The position numbers and the translations under genes were made by a program. Source: Giardia muris (taxonomy: Eukaryota; Fornicata; Diplomonadida; Hexamitidae). From it: 64,000 bases of DNA. Positions 7,546 to 16,029 of this stretch are shown one piece after another; position 1 is the stretch's first letter; every line of letters begins with the position of its first letter. The notes beneath the pieces are model-generated. The model was not told the DNA's origin. It was given only the letters and a program-made list of their open reading frames with translations, and ran no database searches. The stretch is from contig CM016927.1 in NCBI GenBank assembly GCA_006247105.1, forward strand, positions 310,001-374,000, written 5' to 3'.

Positions 7546-9358
7546 CAGGTCGCCGTACTGCCGTGGTCACCCCATCCTGATACAAGTACGTAAGTGCTGC
7601 CACCTTGTCGGGACTAGCATCCGGCCCTAGTTCGAGTCTCTCAGCCTCCGCCCTCAGTCCGTCTACGAAGGCGTCCATGTCACTCATCAAGGCGCTATAA
7701 TGTCCGGGGAATGGAGGAAGCTGCTCCTGAATACTCTCAATAAGCCGGAAGCTACCTGTAGGAATTCTTCTATGAATGTGTCGCCAGAGCCCATCTGTTT
7801 CCTGAGGCTCATCACCCTCTGGGAGATCTCGCAAGTATGCAAGGATTCCGGTATCTTGATCAAGAATTGCAAGCTGAACTGTTAGGAGTTGGATTTCACG
7901 AGGCAAAAGGCTCAGGTTACATATGTCTGGAAGGCCGCATCCCACACAGATGGAGGTGTAGGGGAGGATCTCTGCCGCATAGAGACTAGGGCGGCAGCCA
8001 ATGGTACCAGCGCCAACGCGCGATATCCCCGTGTAATATCTATTGAAAAGCTTCTGAGACAGCTGGTGAAGGTTCCTCAAGCGAGTACCAGTCGGATATG
8101 CGAGAGTGGAGTAAATGGCTTTATGAGTACGTGGAGGAGGAGGGGATTCAACGAGGGCGGCGGATAGTTCGATGAGGGCTGCGAGCCAAGGCGTCACCAG
8201 CCAAGGGTGGAGGGTGTCTGATGTAATAAGGGAGAGGGCACTAACAAAAGCCGGGTAGATCCCATTTGTATGGCTGATCCGATCCAAACGCATCCTGTTA
8301 GTGATACTAATGCCTGTGATATGCTCCAGAAGCCGGTGACACGCCTCCTCGTATGTTTCTCGGGAGAAGCCGAGAACTTTGGTCAGGTGTAGAAGAACAG
8401 TGACGCCGAAGCGGTTAGCTAAGGGTTTAGTGCTATGGGAGGCCAGGAAGTCACTCAAGAGCTGCTCTGTTGCGCTGTCGAAGTCTGCCACGAGGTAGGA
8501 GTAGTTCTGGGTTGCTACCGCACGGGCTAGGGCAAGATCTGACGCTGCAGTAGTACCGAACATCACTGGGAGTAAGGTCTTTTGCGTAAGGTCCATCCCC
8601 TGGGTGAAAAAGAACGCGAGGAGGAGCTGTCGGATGTCATGAGGTATGGCCTCGACGGCCCAATTGAAGACGGTTGTGGAACGGATCCCAGCGGTAGGGT
8701 AAAGGGTCATCAATCTTTCAACGAGCTTTCCTTTCGACGGGGGACGGATATCCAAGAGGAAGGAAAGGGAACGGAGAGGCCGAAGCGGCCACAGGAAAGG
8801 ATCCGATGTAATCAAGATGACTGGGACACCGGACTTTCCGGCGATGATGGCCTTATCCTGCCTTGTTATCTGAGCAACTACCTCCTTGATATGGGCTGCC
8901 GGAAGGGCGTCAATATTGTCGAATAGTATGGCCGTACGCTTGGGTGTAGGCGTAGTTTCAGAACTAGGTCTTGCGAGTTGAAAGGAAAGAATACTCTTCT
9001 GGGTCTCCAGGACCCTCCCCAGCTCCCCAGTCGTGTATGATGGTCCATCAAAGCGATGAATAGTGTAGTTCAAACGAGTTAGGATGAAGTTCGTTAAGGT
9101 TGTTTTTCCAGTTCCCACAGCTCCGTGAAGCAGAAGGCAACGACGTAGAGGTGCACCGTTATGGATAGTGCGGGTATATTCGGGAGCGACATAGGTCTCG
9201 GATGGGTCGACACCTCGCAATTGACTTGCCAAACGTACCGAGGCGCGACTGAAATATAGGTCCCAGACCTTCAGCCAGCCACAGAAGGCCTCGATGACCT
9301 CGTCCTCCTGGACCAGGTCGGCATGGCTTGTTGGGTCCTTGAATGGTGTCGAAAACAT
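7505..9358 (-). CDS. RFC1-family AAA+ clamp-loader-like ATPase
   Basis: 617 residues from ATG 9358 (ATGs at 9370 and 9373 are in frame). Walker A 'GAVGTGKTT' (79-87) is intact and sits, as in RFC large subunits, after a stretch ending 'APLRRCLLLH'. Walker B is 'ILFDNID' (144-150), with Asn where the catalytic Glu is expected. The next segments 'VILITSDPFLWPLRPLRS' and 'FNWAVEAIPHDIRQLLLAF' match the sensor-1 and helical-lid regions of RFC1, Ctf18 and Elg1 ('I..ND...IRSL', 'G.DIRQVL'). No BRCT domain is seen. RFC1-like proteins load PCNA-type clamps with RFC2-5; which of RFC1, Ctf18, Elg1 or Rad17 this is cannot be decided by eye. Divergent from the next gene with one base between the start codons. 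Confidence 0.7.
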   Translation of the reverse strand: MFSTPFKDPTSHADLVQEDEVIEAFCGWLKVWDLYFSRASVRLASQLRGVDPSETYVAPEYTRTIHNGAPLRRCLLLHGAVGTGKTTLTNFILTRLNYTIHRFDGPSYTTGELGRVLETQKSILSFQLARPSSETTPTPKRTAILFDNIDALPAAHIKEVVAQITRQDKAIIAGKSGVPVILITSDPFLWPLRPLRSLSFLLDIRPPSKGKLVERLMTLYPTAGIRSTTVFNWAVEAIPHDIRQLLLAFFFTQGMDLTQKTLLPVMFGTTAASDLALARAVATQNYSYLVADFDSATEQLLSDFLASHSTKPLANRFGVTVLLHLTKVLGFSRETYEEACHRLLEHITGISITNRMRLDRISHTNGIYPAFVSALSLITSDTLHPWLVTPWLAALIELSAALVESPPPPRTHKAIYSTLAYPTGTRLRNLHQLSQKLFNRYYTGISRVGAGTIGCRPSLYAAEILPYTSICVGCGLPDICNLSLLPREIQLLTVQLAILDQDTGILAYLRDLPEGDEPQETDGLWRHIHRRIPTGSFRLIESIQEQLPPFPGHYSALMSDMDAFVDGLRAEAERLELGPDASPDKVAALTYLYQDGVTTAVRRPVTFSSLWSGGRSE

Positions 9359-9359
9359 T

Positions 9360-10490
9360 ATGAAGCCCATCATCTACGTGGTGGAGGTTCCCGAGCAGCG
9401 AATTTCCAAGTGGCAGGAGAGCATCCCGACGGCCCAGGTCCCGCTCCGTGTCAAGCGCGAGGCTCGTGACCCCTTAGAGGTTCCACACCTCTTCGATCAG
9501 TTCATCGGTTCAATTTCTCATCCTATCACCTATTACAGTTATGCTCAGTCCTCAGGACCGCAGCTAATCACCCTGACCCCAGACCAGCTTGGAGACGAGC
9601 GTCTATTTATCCATATGACCAACTTACACACTGGGTTCCAATTATCTTTTCCGACGTACTCGTACGGTTCCTCTTTACTCCTGTCATTGAAACCTGTCGT
9701 TATTGGGATCGGTGCGCAATTTGCAGAGGCGATTTCTATGGACCTTATCTCATATCTTGCAGGCCTTCATAACAGGGTCTGTAGTACTCCGCAACAGCCC
9801 ACCTTTGTCAGTTCCTCCTGCTTGTTACGGATCCAGGAGCTTTGCCTCCGCATCCCTCTCACAGAGCCATGTCTTCTTTGCGGCTCTCAAATACTTGGCC
9901 TTCCTGGGCCGGTACATACTGCCGCTGGCGACTTCATGTCAGAGGTCGCATTAGCGAAGCTTCTGGGGATTCCCTTTACCGTATTGGGGACCGACACGCT
10001 TGAGAGCATCTATCCGTCACTTGAGGGCTTGTTCCCAATGCGTCTTTACCTTTTCGGTGAGATTGGTGATAACCCACCGGCGGAGGTGCCCTTTCTGGCC
10101 TGTCCCGTCATTGTACAATGTAACCAGCTGATATGCGTTCAGTCCTATTCGGCAAACGAGGATGGAGAGGGCACCTTCATTGCCTCGAAGAGCTATAACG
10201 AGGTGCTGGAAACCGGGGAGAAGCTGTTGCATTACGTAGTTAGGAAGACCAAGAAGGGGGTGGAAGTCCTTGTCCCAGATGCTGACGACCGGGGCGAGGT
10301 GTCCTGGCCAAAGGGAAGTCACCTACATTACTATCCCTTCCATAAGCATTGTTGTGATCTTGCACGGGCGGCTTTCCAGAGGATTGATGCCCAACGTGCA
10401 ACAGGGTTGGCGGACGAAGAGGTTCGGAACCATGTTCAGAACTGTGAGAGCTATGAGGACGATCTGATTAGTCAACTACGTGGCCCATGA
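9360..10490 (+). CDS. Conserved-looking protein of unknown function
   Basis: 376 residues from ATG 9360, which follows the AT patch cgaaaacatt inside the first codons of the divergent RFC1-like gene; the in-frame upstream start is not ATG. Composition is that of a soluble folded protein with alternating hydrophobic strands, several cysteines and no signal peptide, membrane helix or coiled coil. One 'CLLCG' pair and a C-terminal 'HYYPFHKHCCDLA' segment might bind metal, but this is only a guess. I do not recognise the family. The compact neighbourhood and normal codon use argue that it is a real gene. Confidence 0.6.
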   Translation: MKPIIYVVEVPEQRISKWQESIPTAQVPLRVKREARDPLEVPHLFDQFIGSISHPITYYSYAQSSGPQLITLTPDQLGDERLFIHMTNLHTGFQLSFPTYSYGSSLLLSLKPVVIGIGAQFAEAISMDLISYLAGLHNRVCSTPQQPTFVSSSCLLRIQELCLRIPLTEPCLLCGSQILGLPGPVHTAAGDFMSEVALAKLLGIPFTVLGTDTLESIYPSLEGLFPMRLYLFGEIGDNPPAEVPFLACPVIVQCNQLICVQSYSANEDGEGTFIASKSYNEVLETGEKLLHYVVRKTKKGVEVLVPDADDRGEVSWPKGSHLHYYPFHKHCCDLARAAFQRIDAQRATGLADEEVRNHVQNCESYEDDLISQLRGP

Positions 10491-10564
10491 TCACATGGCC
10501 ACACTATCACAGAACCACATCCACACACCATTGGAACGACTCCTGATGTAATAGGGGGAGTGGC

Positions 10565-11449
10565 TCACTCGTCCTTGTCACGTTTCCGCATATACCTCTT
10601 CAGAAACTCGATACGCGCTTTAGCATCCAAGGACCCGCTTGGAACGCCAGCCGCGATTCCAATCCCTTGCATGACCGATTCTACCCCATTCTGCGTCACA
10701 GTCTGCACGTCTATCGCACGAAGTGGGACTCCAACGTCGTGGATAAAGCTAGAGACGGTCGGGTAAGGGCGAGCAACGGTTGGAATGCTTAAGATAGGCC
10801 CATACTTGACAGCCGCGCAAACAACGGTTCCTGGTACCTGCAAGGTGACGGTGGGCACCATAAGCACCGTTCCGTTCGTTGGGCCACCTTCTGGGAAGCA
10901 GATACAAGGGTATCGCGTGCTTACAAAGAGAGCGTGTGCTGAGTCCTTCAGAGCCCTTGGAGGACAATAGTTTTGATAGAAGACTGCCCGAAAGAACGCT
11001 AGGAAGGGCTTTCGAAGACGGTCTTCATAAGGAATGTGGATGAAGCCTGGACGAAAGACAACCGTATAGGCGAGGACGTCCAGGGGGTTCGTCAGTTGGG
11101 ATGCGACGTGGAAGCGAGGAGGCGTCTTGAAAGAGGCATAGCGTGGGTTCCCTTTTGTTGAAGTGAAACAACAAATCCTATATGTGCCCATACAGAATAG
11201 AAGCAGGCGTGCAAAGAGGGCGTCAACATGACGTCCTAGGACACGTGGAAGGAGCTGAAAAGGAACCCAAAGAAGGCTGAACGCCAAAACAAGGGGAATA
11301 CGAGCGAGACCTATGAGAGGAATCAGGTATGTTTGAATTCCTCCATAAAGAGCACGCTGGACGGCTGATAGACCAACATAGTCCACACCACGCTCCACAA
11401 AGGGGTTCCGACCCGTGAGCGGGTCATTGAAGCCACTGAACCGCTCCAT
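10565..11449 (-). CDS. PlsC-like lysophospholipid acyltransferase, motif I altered
   Basis: 294 residues; the ATG at 11449 follows an AT-rich stretch (cacaaataa). A hydrophobic N-terminal region (about 38-92, two membrane segments) precedes a PlsC fold. Motif III 'FPEGGPTNGTVL' (185-196) closely matches 'FPEGTTTNGRAL' of the LPCAT/GPAT group, and a late 'VPTVTLQVPGTVVCAAVKYGP' matches the motif IV region. Motif I should read NHxSxxD; here the aligned stretch is 'SQLTNPLDVL', keeping Asp124 but with Leu in place of the catalytic His. The family transfers acyl chains to lysophospholipids on ER membranes; without the His the enzyme may be inactive or have a scaffold role like AUP1 (inference). 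Confidence 0.72.
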   Translation of the reverse strand: MERFSGFNDPLTGRNPFVERGVDYVGLSAVQRALYGGIQTYLIPLIGLARIPLVLAFSLLWVPFQLLPRVLGRHVDALFARLLLFCMGTYRICCFTSTKGNPRYASFKTPPRFHVASQLTNPLDVLAYTVVFRPGFIHIPYEDRLRKPFLAFFRAVFYQNYCPPRALKDSAHALFVSTRYPCICFPEGGPTNGTVLMVPTVTLQVPGTVVCAAVKYGPILSIPTVARPYPTVSSFIHDVGVPLRAIDVQTVTQNGVESVMQGIGIAAGVPSGSLDAKARIEFLKRYMRKRDKDE

Positions 11450-11478
11450 TTATTTGTGGGGTGAGAAATCTGCAGTCG

Positions 11479-11928
11479 TCATAGGGTGTTACAGCAGAAG
11501 AGATAGAGCTTCATCCCGAAGCGGAACTCCTTGGCAACCGCCTGGGGCGCCGTCAGCTTGCAGATTAGGCCTCCAAAGGAGGTATAAATGGAGACCCGCT
11601 CCTCTTCAGCCTTGAACTCGAAGACTGTTCCATGCATAGCATAATTCAGCCCAGGGACGCCACGCTCGAGAAGCTCAGGCAACCGCGGGTTGTAGGCCGC
11701 GTCATCTGCGCGGATGGACTCCGCGTCAACGTTGAGCTGCGTCACAAAGCGCAACTCAACGCTCTGGGCGTGTGTCTTGAGGGCTGGGTAGAGCTCATAA
11801 TTATAGTCGAGGACCACCTCGATGGAGTGGTCTGGAGACTCGAGCATCACGCGCCGGATGCAGTCGTAGTACTTAGAGCAGGTCTCGTCAAATCCCTTGA
11901 TCCGGAACGTACTCGCCAAGAGAGTCAT
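11479..11928 (-). CDS. RPB8: RNA polymerase subunit RPB8 (ABC14.5)
   Basis: 149 residues from ATG 11928, right after the AT patch gggaaaaat; the longer frame to 12006 starts at a poorer context and adds nothing similar to the family. RPB8 is a small OB-fold subunit shared by RNA polymerases I, II and III. Matching segments: 'STFRIKGFD' at the start, 'LDYNYELYPALK' (family 'LDVN.QIYP'), 'AAYNPR', 'LNYAMHGTVFEF' (family 'YVMYGKVYRI'), 'VSIYTSFGGLICKL' (family 'YVSYGGLLM.L') and 'GMKLYLF' at the end. Length agrees with the usual 145-150. Confidence 0.88.
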   Translation of the reverse strand: MTLLASTFRIKGFDETCSKYYDCIRRVMLESPDHSIEVVLDYNYELYPALKTHAQSVELRFVTQLNVDAESIRADDAAYNPRLPELLERGVPGLNYAMHGTVFEFKAEEERVSIYTSFGGLICKLTAPQAVAKEFRFGMKLYLFCCNTL

Positions 11929-12282
11929 ATTTTTCCCTATTCGCATCCAAAGATCACTCAGACAAGAAGGAGTCGTCTCGCTGCCTGTTTGGTCCGCCGT
12001 AGGCATGACTGGAAGGGATTCCTGGGCCAGAACACGTTTACCCCTTCATTCCTCAAGCACCAACGATATATCAGATACAGTATCGAGTGGACCTTTTTCC
12101 TCATCATCCGCCGCCCTTGCTATATTATTCTGAATGCTCGCCGATCCGAGGTTGTGATAACCATCAAGGTGGAGAGGATTGATGGCCTGGAGGGGAGACA
12201 TCTTTCTCCGCCTTGGCTTCCAGGATTGAAGGTCCAATTGCCTCGGAGTTCGGGCTCATCTCAAGACTCTAAGTCTCCCTAG
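11929..12282. other. 354-bp spacer between RPB8 and the ankyrin-RING gene
   Basis: The RPB8 promoter lies at its left edge. The only sizeable frame with an ATG is 12046-12201 on the minus strand (51 residues, acidic C-terminus), without an AT-rich start; I do not call it a gene. The longer frames here begin at non-ATG codons. Nothing else is recognisable. Confidence 0.4.
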
Positions 12283-14241
12283 TTATATTGGTGAGGGGGA
12301 CATAGATATGGCCACACCCTGCTCCTTAGCACACTCGACAACAATGACCTCGTCAGTCTTCCTTCGGCAGTACGGACAGCGGTGCTCGATCTGATCAGCA
12401 CAGACCTCACAGATGACGAGGTGCCGACAGGGAAGGAGGATCGCGTCCTTCTGGCGTGAGAGGCAGACGACGCACCCGTCAATTATCTCGTCCTCGACCT
12501 TACAGAAGGCGTCATCCAGTGCCCCAAGTGCTCCGGGCTCGCAGAGGAGTGCTGACCAGACCATCTCTCCGAGCTCCAGGGCTTCCGACTGCTCGAACGA
12601 CCGCTCGATCGGGGACAGGAGGGCAAGGATGTGGTGCGGGCTGAGCGCCTCCAGCCTCTTCTTCTGTATTTGTCGCCTAACCGCCTCCTCCAGGGTATCT
12701 GCAACTGCTCGATACGTCCTTGATAAAAGTGAGTCAGCCCGCTGTTCCTTCCAAGCGCGTCCTCGGATCCGTCCAATGTGCATTCGTCCATCCTCATCAC
12801 AGATCGCTGCCTCATCTATCAGAAGCTTTGCGCACTCGACCCGGCCCTCCTGGAGTGCAAGCAGAAGGGCCGTCTCCTTCTGGTTGTTGAACAGCCCCCC
12901 CTCGAGTGGGAGGAGCAGGCGGACAGATGCGGGGCGTCCGTGAGAGGCGGCCATCATCAGGGCTGTATTCCCACTGTTGTCCTTCAGTCCTTGCTCGTAT
13001 GGAAGGAGGAGTTCAACGATCTCGGGGTGGTTGTATTGAGCCGCAAGCATAAGGGCTGTCGTTCCAGGAAGGAAGATTCCCCAGTTCATCGTTGTCTGTC
13101 TTCCTACCTCGGAGAGAAGGAGCCTGGCACAGTCTGTATTCCCATAGTAAGCAGCCCACATCAGCGCAGTCCATCCATTATTGCTCTGCGTTCCAAGTTC
13201 ATTTTCGAGAAGAGGAATGCAGTTGATGTGGCCTTCTCTTGCAGCATACATCAGGGAAGTTCGTCCATAGTTGTCTTTCATCTCCTGCTCGTAAGGGAGA
13301 AGGAGTTCGACGATTTCAGAGTGATTCTGGTTGACTGCTATCATGAGTGCTGTTGTTCTGGAGGGAAAACCATTCTGTTCTTTTATAGACTGTTTCCCTA
13401 CTTCGGGGAGAAGGAGTTGAGCGCAGTCTGCGTGGCCGCGGTACGCAGCTAACATAAGTGCAGTCCATCCATCGTTGTTCTGCATCTCTGACTCACACTC
13501 GAGGACGGATACACAATTAGAGTGTCCTTTCATCGCAGCCTTCATCAGTGCGGTCATTCCGTTATCATCCTGCATCCCTATCTCCCCTTCAAGAAGGCGT
13601 ACACAGCCGGCGTGGCCTCCTTCTGCGGCTAACATCAGTGCTGTCGTCCCATTCAGATCTCGATAACCCACATAGTCCAGAGTCCTCAGAATTCCTTCAA
13701 CGTTTCCAGTCATAGCATAGGCTAAGAACATCAATGGCCCCTTGGAAGGCGGAGGGATGCGGTTTCTCCCTTCGATCTCAAGGAACTTTCGGACTTCAGT
13801 GAAATCCTTCCCCTTTGGATTATTGTTGTTCGCGTACCACTTGGCCGTATGGCCTTCGGAGTCATTCAGTCCTTGTTCATAAGGGAGAAGGATGTCGACG
13901 ATTTTAGAGTGATTCTGGTGGGCTGCTATCATAAGTGCTGTTGTTCCGGGGGGAAAATCATTCCATTCCTTTGTCGTCTGCTTTCCCGCCTCAGAGAGGA
14001 GGAGTCGGACGCAGCGTTCGTGGCCGCTGAGAGTGGCAAGCATCAAGGCAGTCCACCCGTCGTCGGCTTGCAATCCAACCTCCTCTTCGAGGATGGGAAT
14101 GCAATTGGGATGGTCGTTTGCGGCCGTCCACATCAGGGCCGTCTCGCCAATCCCGTTCCTCTCCCCCACCATTCCGAGGCTTCCTATCACGCCCTCAAGG
14201 TCTCCATTCATGGCCATCCACATCAACTTGGTGCCAGGCAT
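12283..14241 (-). CDS. Ankyrin-repeat protein with C-terminal RING finger
   Basis: 652 residues from ATG 14241 ('MPGTKLMWMAM'); the in-frame codon further up is GTG. About fourteen ankyrin repeats in series (1-480) with very regular cores such as 'GWTALMLAAYRGHADCAQLL'. They form a larger alternating unit in which 'LLLPEVGKQ' repeats alternate with 'PYEQ..KD..G' repeats, pointing to growth by internal duplication. A C3HC4 RING finger follows at about 590-627 ('CVVCLSRQKDAILLPCRHLVIC' split over the first Cys/His ligands, then 'CPYCRR'). RING plus ankyrin suggests a ubiquitin E3 ligase that selects partners through its repeats (inference). The broken gene at 51436-52244 is a shorter relative with the same repeat phrases and RING. 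Confidence 0.88.
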   Translation of the reverse strand: MPGTKLMWMAMNGDLEGVIGSLGMVGERNGIGETALMWTAANDHPNCIPILEEEVGLQADDGWTALMLATLSGHERCVRLLLSEAGKQTTKEWNDFPPGTTALMIAAHQNHSKIVDILLPYEQGLNDSEGHTAKWYANNNNPKGKDFTEVRKFLEIEGRNRIPPPSKGPLMFLAYAMTGNVEGILRTLDYVGYRDLNGTTALMLAAEGGHAGCVRLLEGEIGMQDDNGMTALMKAAMKGHSNCVSVLECESEMQNNDGWTALMLAAYRGHADCAQLLLPEVGKQSIKEQNGFPSRTTALMIAVNQNHSEIVELLLPYEQEMKDNYGRTSLMYAAREGHINCIPLLENELGTQSNNGWTALMWAAYYGNTDCARLLLSEVGRQTTMNWGIFLPGTTALMLAAQYNHPEIVELLLPYEQGLKDNSGNTALMMAASHGRPASVRLLLPLEGGLFNNQKETALLLALQEGRVECAKLLIDEAAICDEDGRMHIGRIRGRAWKEQRADSLLSRTYRAVADTLEEAVRRQIQKKRLEALSPHHILALLSPIERSFEQSEALELGEMVWSALLCEPGALGALDDAFCKVEDEIIDGCVVCLSRQKDAILLPCRHLVICEVCADQIEHRCPYCRRKTDEVIVVECAKEQGVAISMSPSPI

Positions 14242-14631
14242 TTTCCTCAAGAGCGGGATATCCACAAATAATGATCTGGGCCTCTAACGTCTCCTCAAGG
14301 AGTGTGTCGAGCTCCTCTAGTTCCCAGCTGTACGAAATGTTCGGGCTTATTTTTCAACGGTTAACTCTGTTGGGTCGGCTACAGCTTTCTTCTTCTGGTT
14401 ACAGAGTGTCGACCCCTCTCCCTATGCTCTAAACTGCTGGGGTGGACGAAAAGGAAAGGGAGGGTAGTTCTGGGACTAAGATGAGATGAATTGGGATTAC
14501 CATAAATCCGGTCACAAGGAACAAGCCTGCCGTAGTGCTCCACACTAGTGGAGAGGCAGGAGCAAGCTATCTGGGCCATCAAGAGGTAACTAATCCTTGG
14601 GAGGAGTCCCATAGGAGGAGAGAGCCGCTAA
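14242..14631. other. 390-bp divergent spacer with a hairpin-forming segment
   Basis: No convincing ORF on either strand. It must hold the promoters of the ankyrin-RING gene (left) and the NEK-TM2 gene (right); it is long for this genome. A two-step hairpin lies at 14526-14560 (see separate entry). AT-rich patches occur at 14262-14272 and 14347-14354. Confidence 0.5.
14526..14560. ncRNA. Candidate structured RNA / hairpin
   Basis: CCTGCC (14526-14531) pairs with GGCAGG (14555-14560), and inside it CTCCAC (14538-14543) pairs with GTGGAG (14548-14553) around the loop ACTA; a 6-base bulge and a single A separate the stems. Twelve perfect pairs in 35 bp within an unusually long spacer could mark a small RNA or a structured 5' leader. 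No box C/D or H/ACA pattern could be assigned. Confidence 0.2.
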
Positions 14632-16029
14632 ATGGGAAGTATAAAGGACCTGGTGTTAGAGTCGCCGAAAATGCTTAATCGAGTATGGAACCCCGAGCTG
14701 GAGAAGCGATATCAGGTCCTGGAGCTACTGGGGAGCGGGGCCTATGGCCGTGTCTTCAAGGCCAAGTGCCTCCGCACCGGCGAGGACGTCGCTATTAAGG
14801 AGTTCGATTATGGACATTTGGCGCGCGAGGACGTCAATGCCGTACACGAGGAGGTGCGCCTCATCTCGAAGCTCTCGAACCCCTTCCTCGTGAAGTATCT
14901 GGATGTGTATGACAATAAGATGGCAACTGTCGTTCACATCGTCATGGAGTATTGCCCAAACGGAGATCTTCAGCAACTCATGTTTCAAGCACGACGCACT
15001 CGGGCCCCGATAGGAGAGGATGAGATCTGGCGGTGCCTCGCTATGGTTGCCCACGCCTTGGACTACATGCATCGTCCTTTCAAACAAGAGTTCTCGCAAA
15101 AGATCATCCATCGCGACCTTAAGCCTGCTAACATAATGGTCGCCTCGGGGAGCGTTTACAAACTGTGCGACTTCAACCTTTGTCGTCCCTTAGCCACTGG
15201 GAATGTGGCCACAACTATGGCCTTTACCCCACTGTATGCTGCTCCTGAGCTCCTCACTGGAAAGGAGTACACGGAGAAGGTCGACCTCTGGTCCCTCGGC
15301 TGCATCCTATATGAGATGTGTACTTTCTCTCCTCCATATGTTGCGACTACGATCGAGGGGATTAGGGAGCTCGCCTGCAACTCGCCTGTCCCAGAAATAG
15401 GAGGGAACTATAGTGCAGACCTTCGTGAGGTCATCACCTCCCTCCTTCAGAAAGATCCGCAGTGCCGCTATTCTGCTCATGACCTCCTTGCACATAGGCG
15501 TGTCCAAGCAGTTCTTCAGTCTTTAGGTATCGTATTCTCCAGTAGTATTATCGAAGGGACCCTATCATCCACCAAATATACGGACTTCCCTGCTCCCACG
15601 ACCATACAGCAGGGCTTGCAGCCCCTAGGGTCGCGACAGCCCGTGCAGCCCATCATCTTGGTCTACAATGCTCCGAATCCCATCTGCACGAAAGGGGAAG
15701 ACCAATACACGCTGGTCTACGAGCAGCCGCCTCCATCCGAATCGCATGCATCCGACCACAAGTCATACTGCGTGATCTACGTCCTGTGGTTCTTCCTAGG
15801 CTTCTTTGGGGGAAACCGGTTCTACGTCCGCAAATGGTGCACCGCCTTTCTATGGCTCTTCACGCTTGGCCTCTTCGGTCTTGGCTGGCTTGCAGACTCC
15901 TTCCTCAACATCTTCATGATCCGAGAATACAATGCCCGAGTCGATCGGGATCGGGCTCAGACCTCGAGCCAGATCCATATGCGCCGAGTACGCCTCTCCG
16001 GAGACCACGCATGTTCACAGGGCGTTTAG
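14632..16029 (+). CDS. NEK-like protein kinase with C-terminal TM2 membrane domain
   Basis: 465 residues. Kinase domain about 27-300: glycine loop 'LLGSGAYGRVFKAK', 'VAIKEFDY' lysine, helix-C Glu in 'HEEVRLISKL', catalytic loop 'HRDLKPANIM', then 'LCDFNLCR' where DFG reads DFN, 'TPLYAAPELL', and 'VDLWSLGCILYEM'. The NEK type is suggested by 'LISKLSNPFLVKYLDVY' and by the family's expansion in Giardia. A Pro/Gln-rich linker leads to residues 374-433: a hydrophobic helix, 'FFGGNRFYVRKW', a second helix and 'GLGWLADSFLNI'. This is the TM2 signature (GxxGxHRFYxG ... D). The C-terminal tail is basic. The kinase would thus be membrane-tethered. An N-terminal 'MGS' could be myristoylated, but residue 6 is Asp, so this is weak. 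The stop overlaps that of the convergent gene by 4 bp. Confidence 0.88.
   Translation: MGSIKDLVLESPKMLNRVWNPELEKRYQVLELLGSGAYGRVFKAKCLRTGEDVAIKEFDYGHLAREDVNAVHEEVRLISKLSNPFLVKYLDVYDNKMATVVHIVMEYCPNGDLQQLMFQARRTRAPIGEDEIWRCLAMVAHALDYMHRPFKQEFSQKIIHRDLKPANIMVASGSVYKLCDFNLCRPLATGNVATTMAFTPLYAAPELLTGKEYTEKVDLWSLGCILYEMCTFSPPYVATTIEGIRELACNSPVPEIGGNYSADLREVITSLLQKDPQCRYSAHDLLAHRRVQAVLQSLGIVFSSSIIEGTLSSTKYTDFPAPTTIQQGLQPLGSRQPVQPIILVYNAPNPICTKGEDQYTLVYEQPPPSESHASDHKSYCVIYVLWFFLGFFGGNRFYVRKWCTAFLWLFTLGLFGLGWLADSFLNIFMIREYNARVDRDRAQTSSQIHMRRVRLSGDHACSQGV

Noticed and set aside
11632..12282. 216-codon plus-strand frame over RPB8 and the spacer
   Set aside because: It is antisense to the well-supported RPB8 gene, and its translation shows no domain.
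12778..13452. 224-codon plus-strand frame with regular look
   Set aside because: It mirrors the ankyrin repeats of the minus-strand gene; its regularity comes from the repeats on the other strand.
14262..14275. Box C/D snoRNA suggested by aataatgatctgg
   Set aside because: The C box is imperfect and no D box with a terminal stem lies at the right distance.
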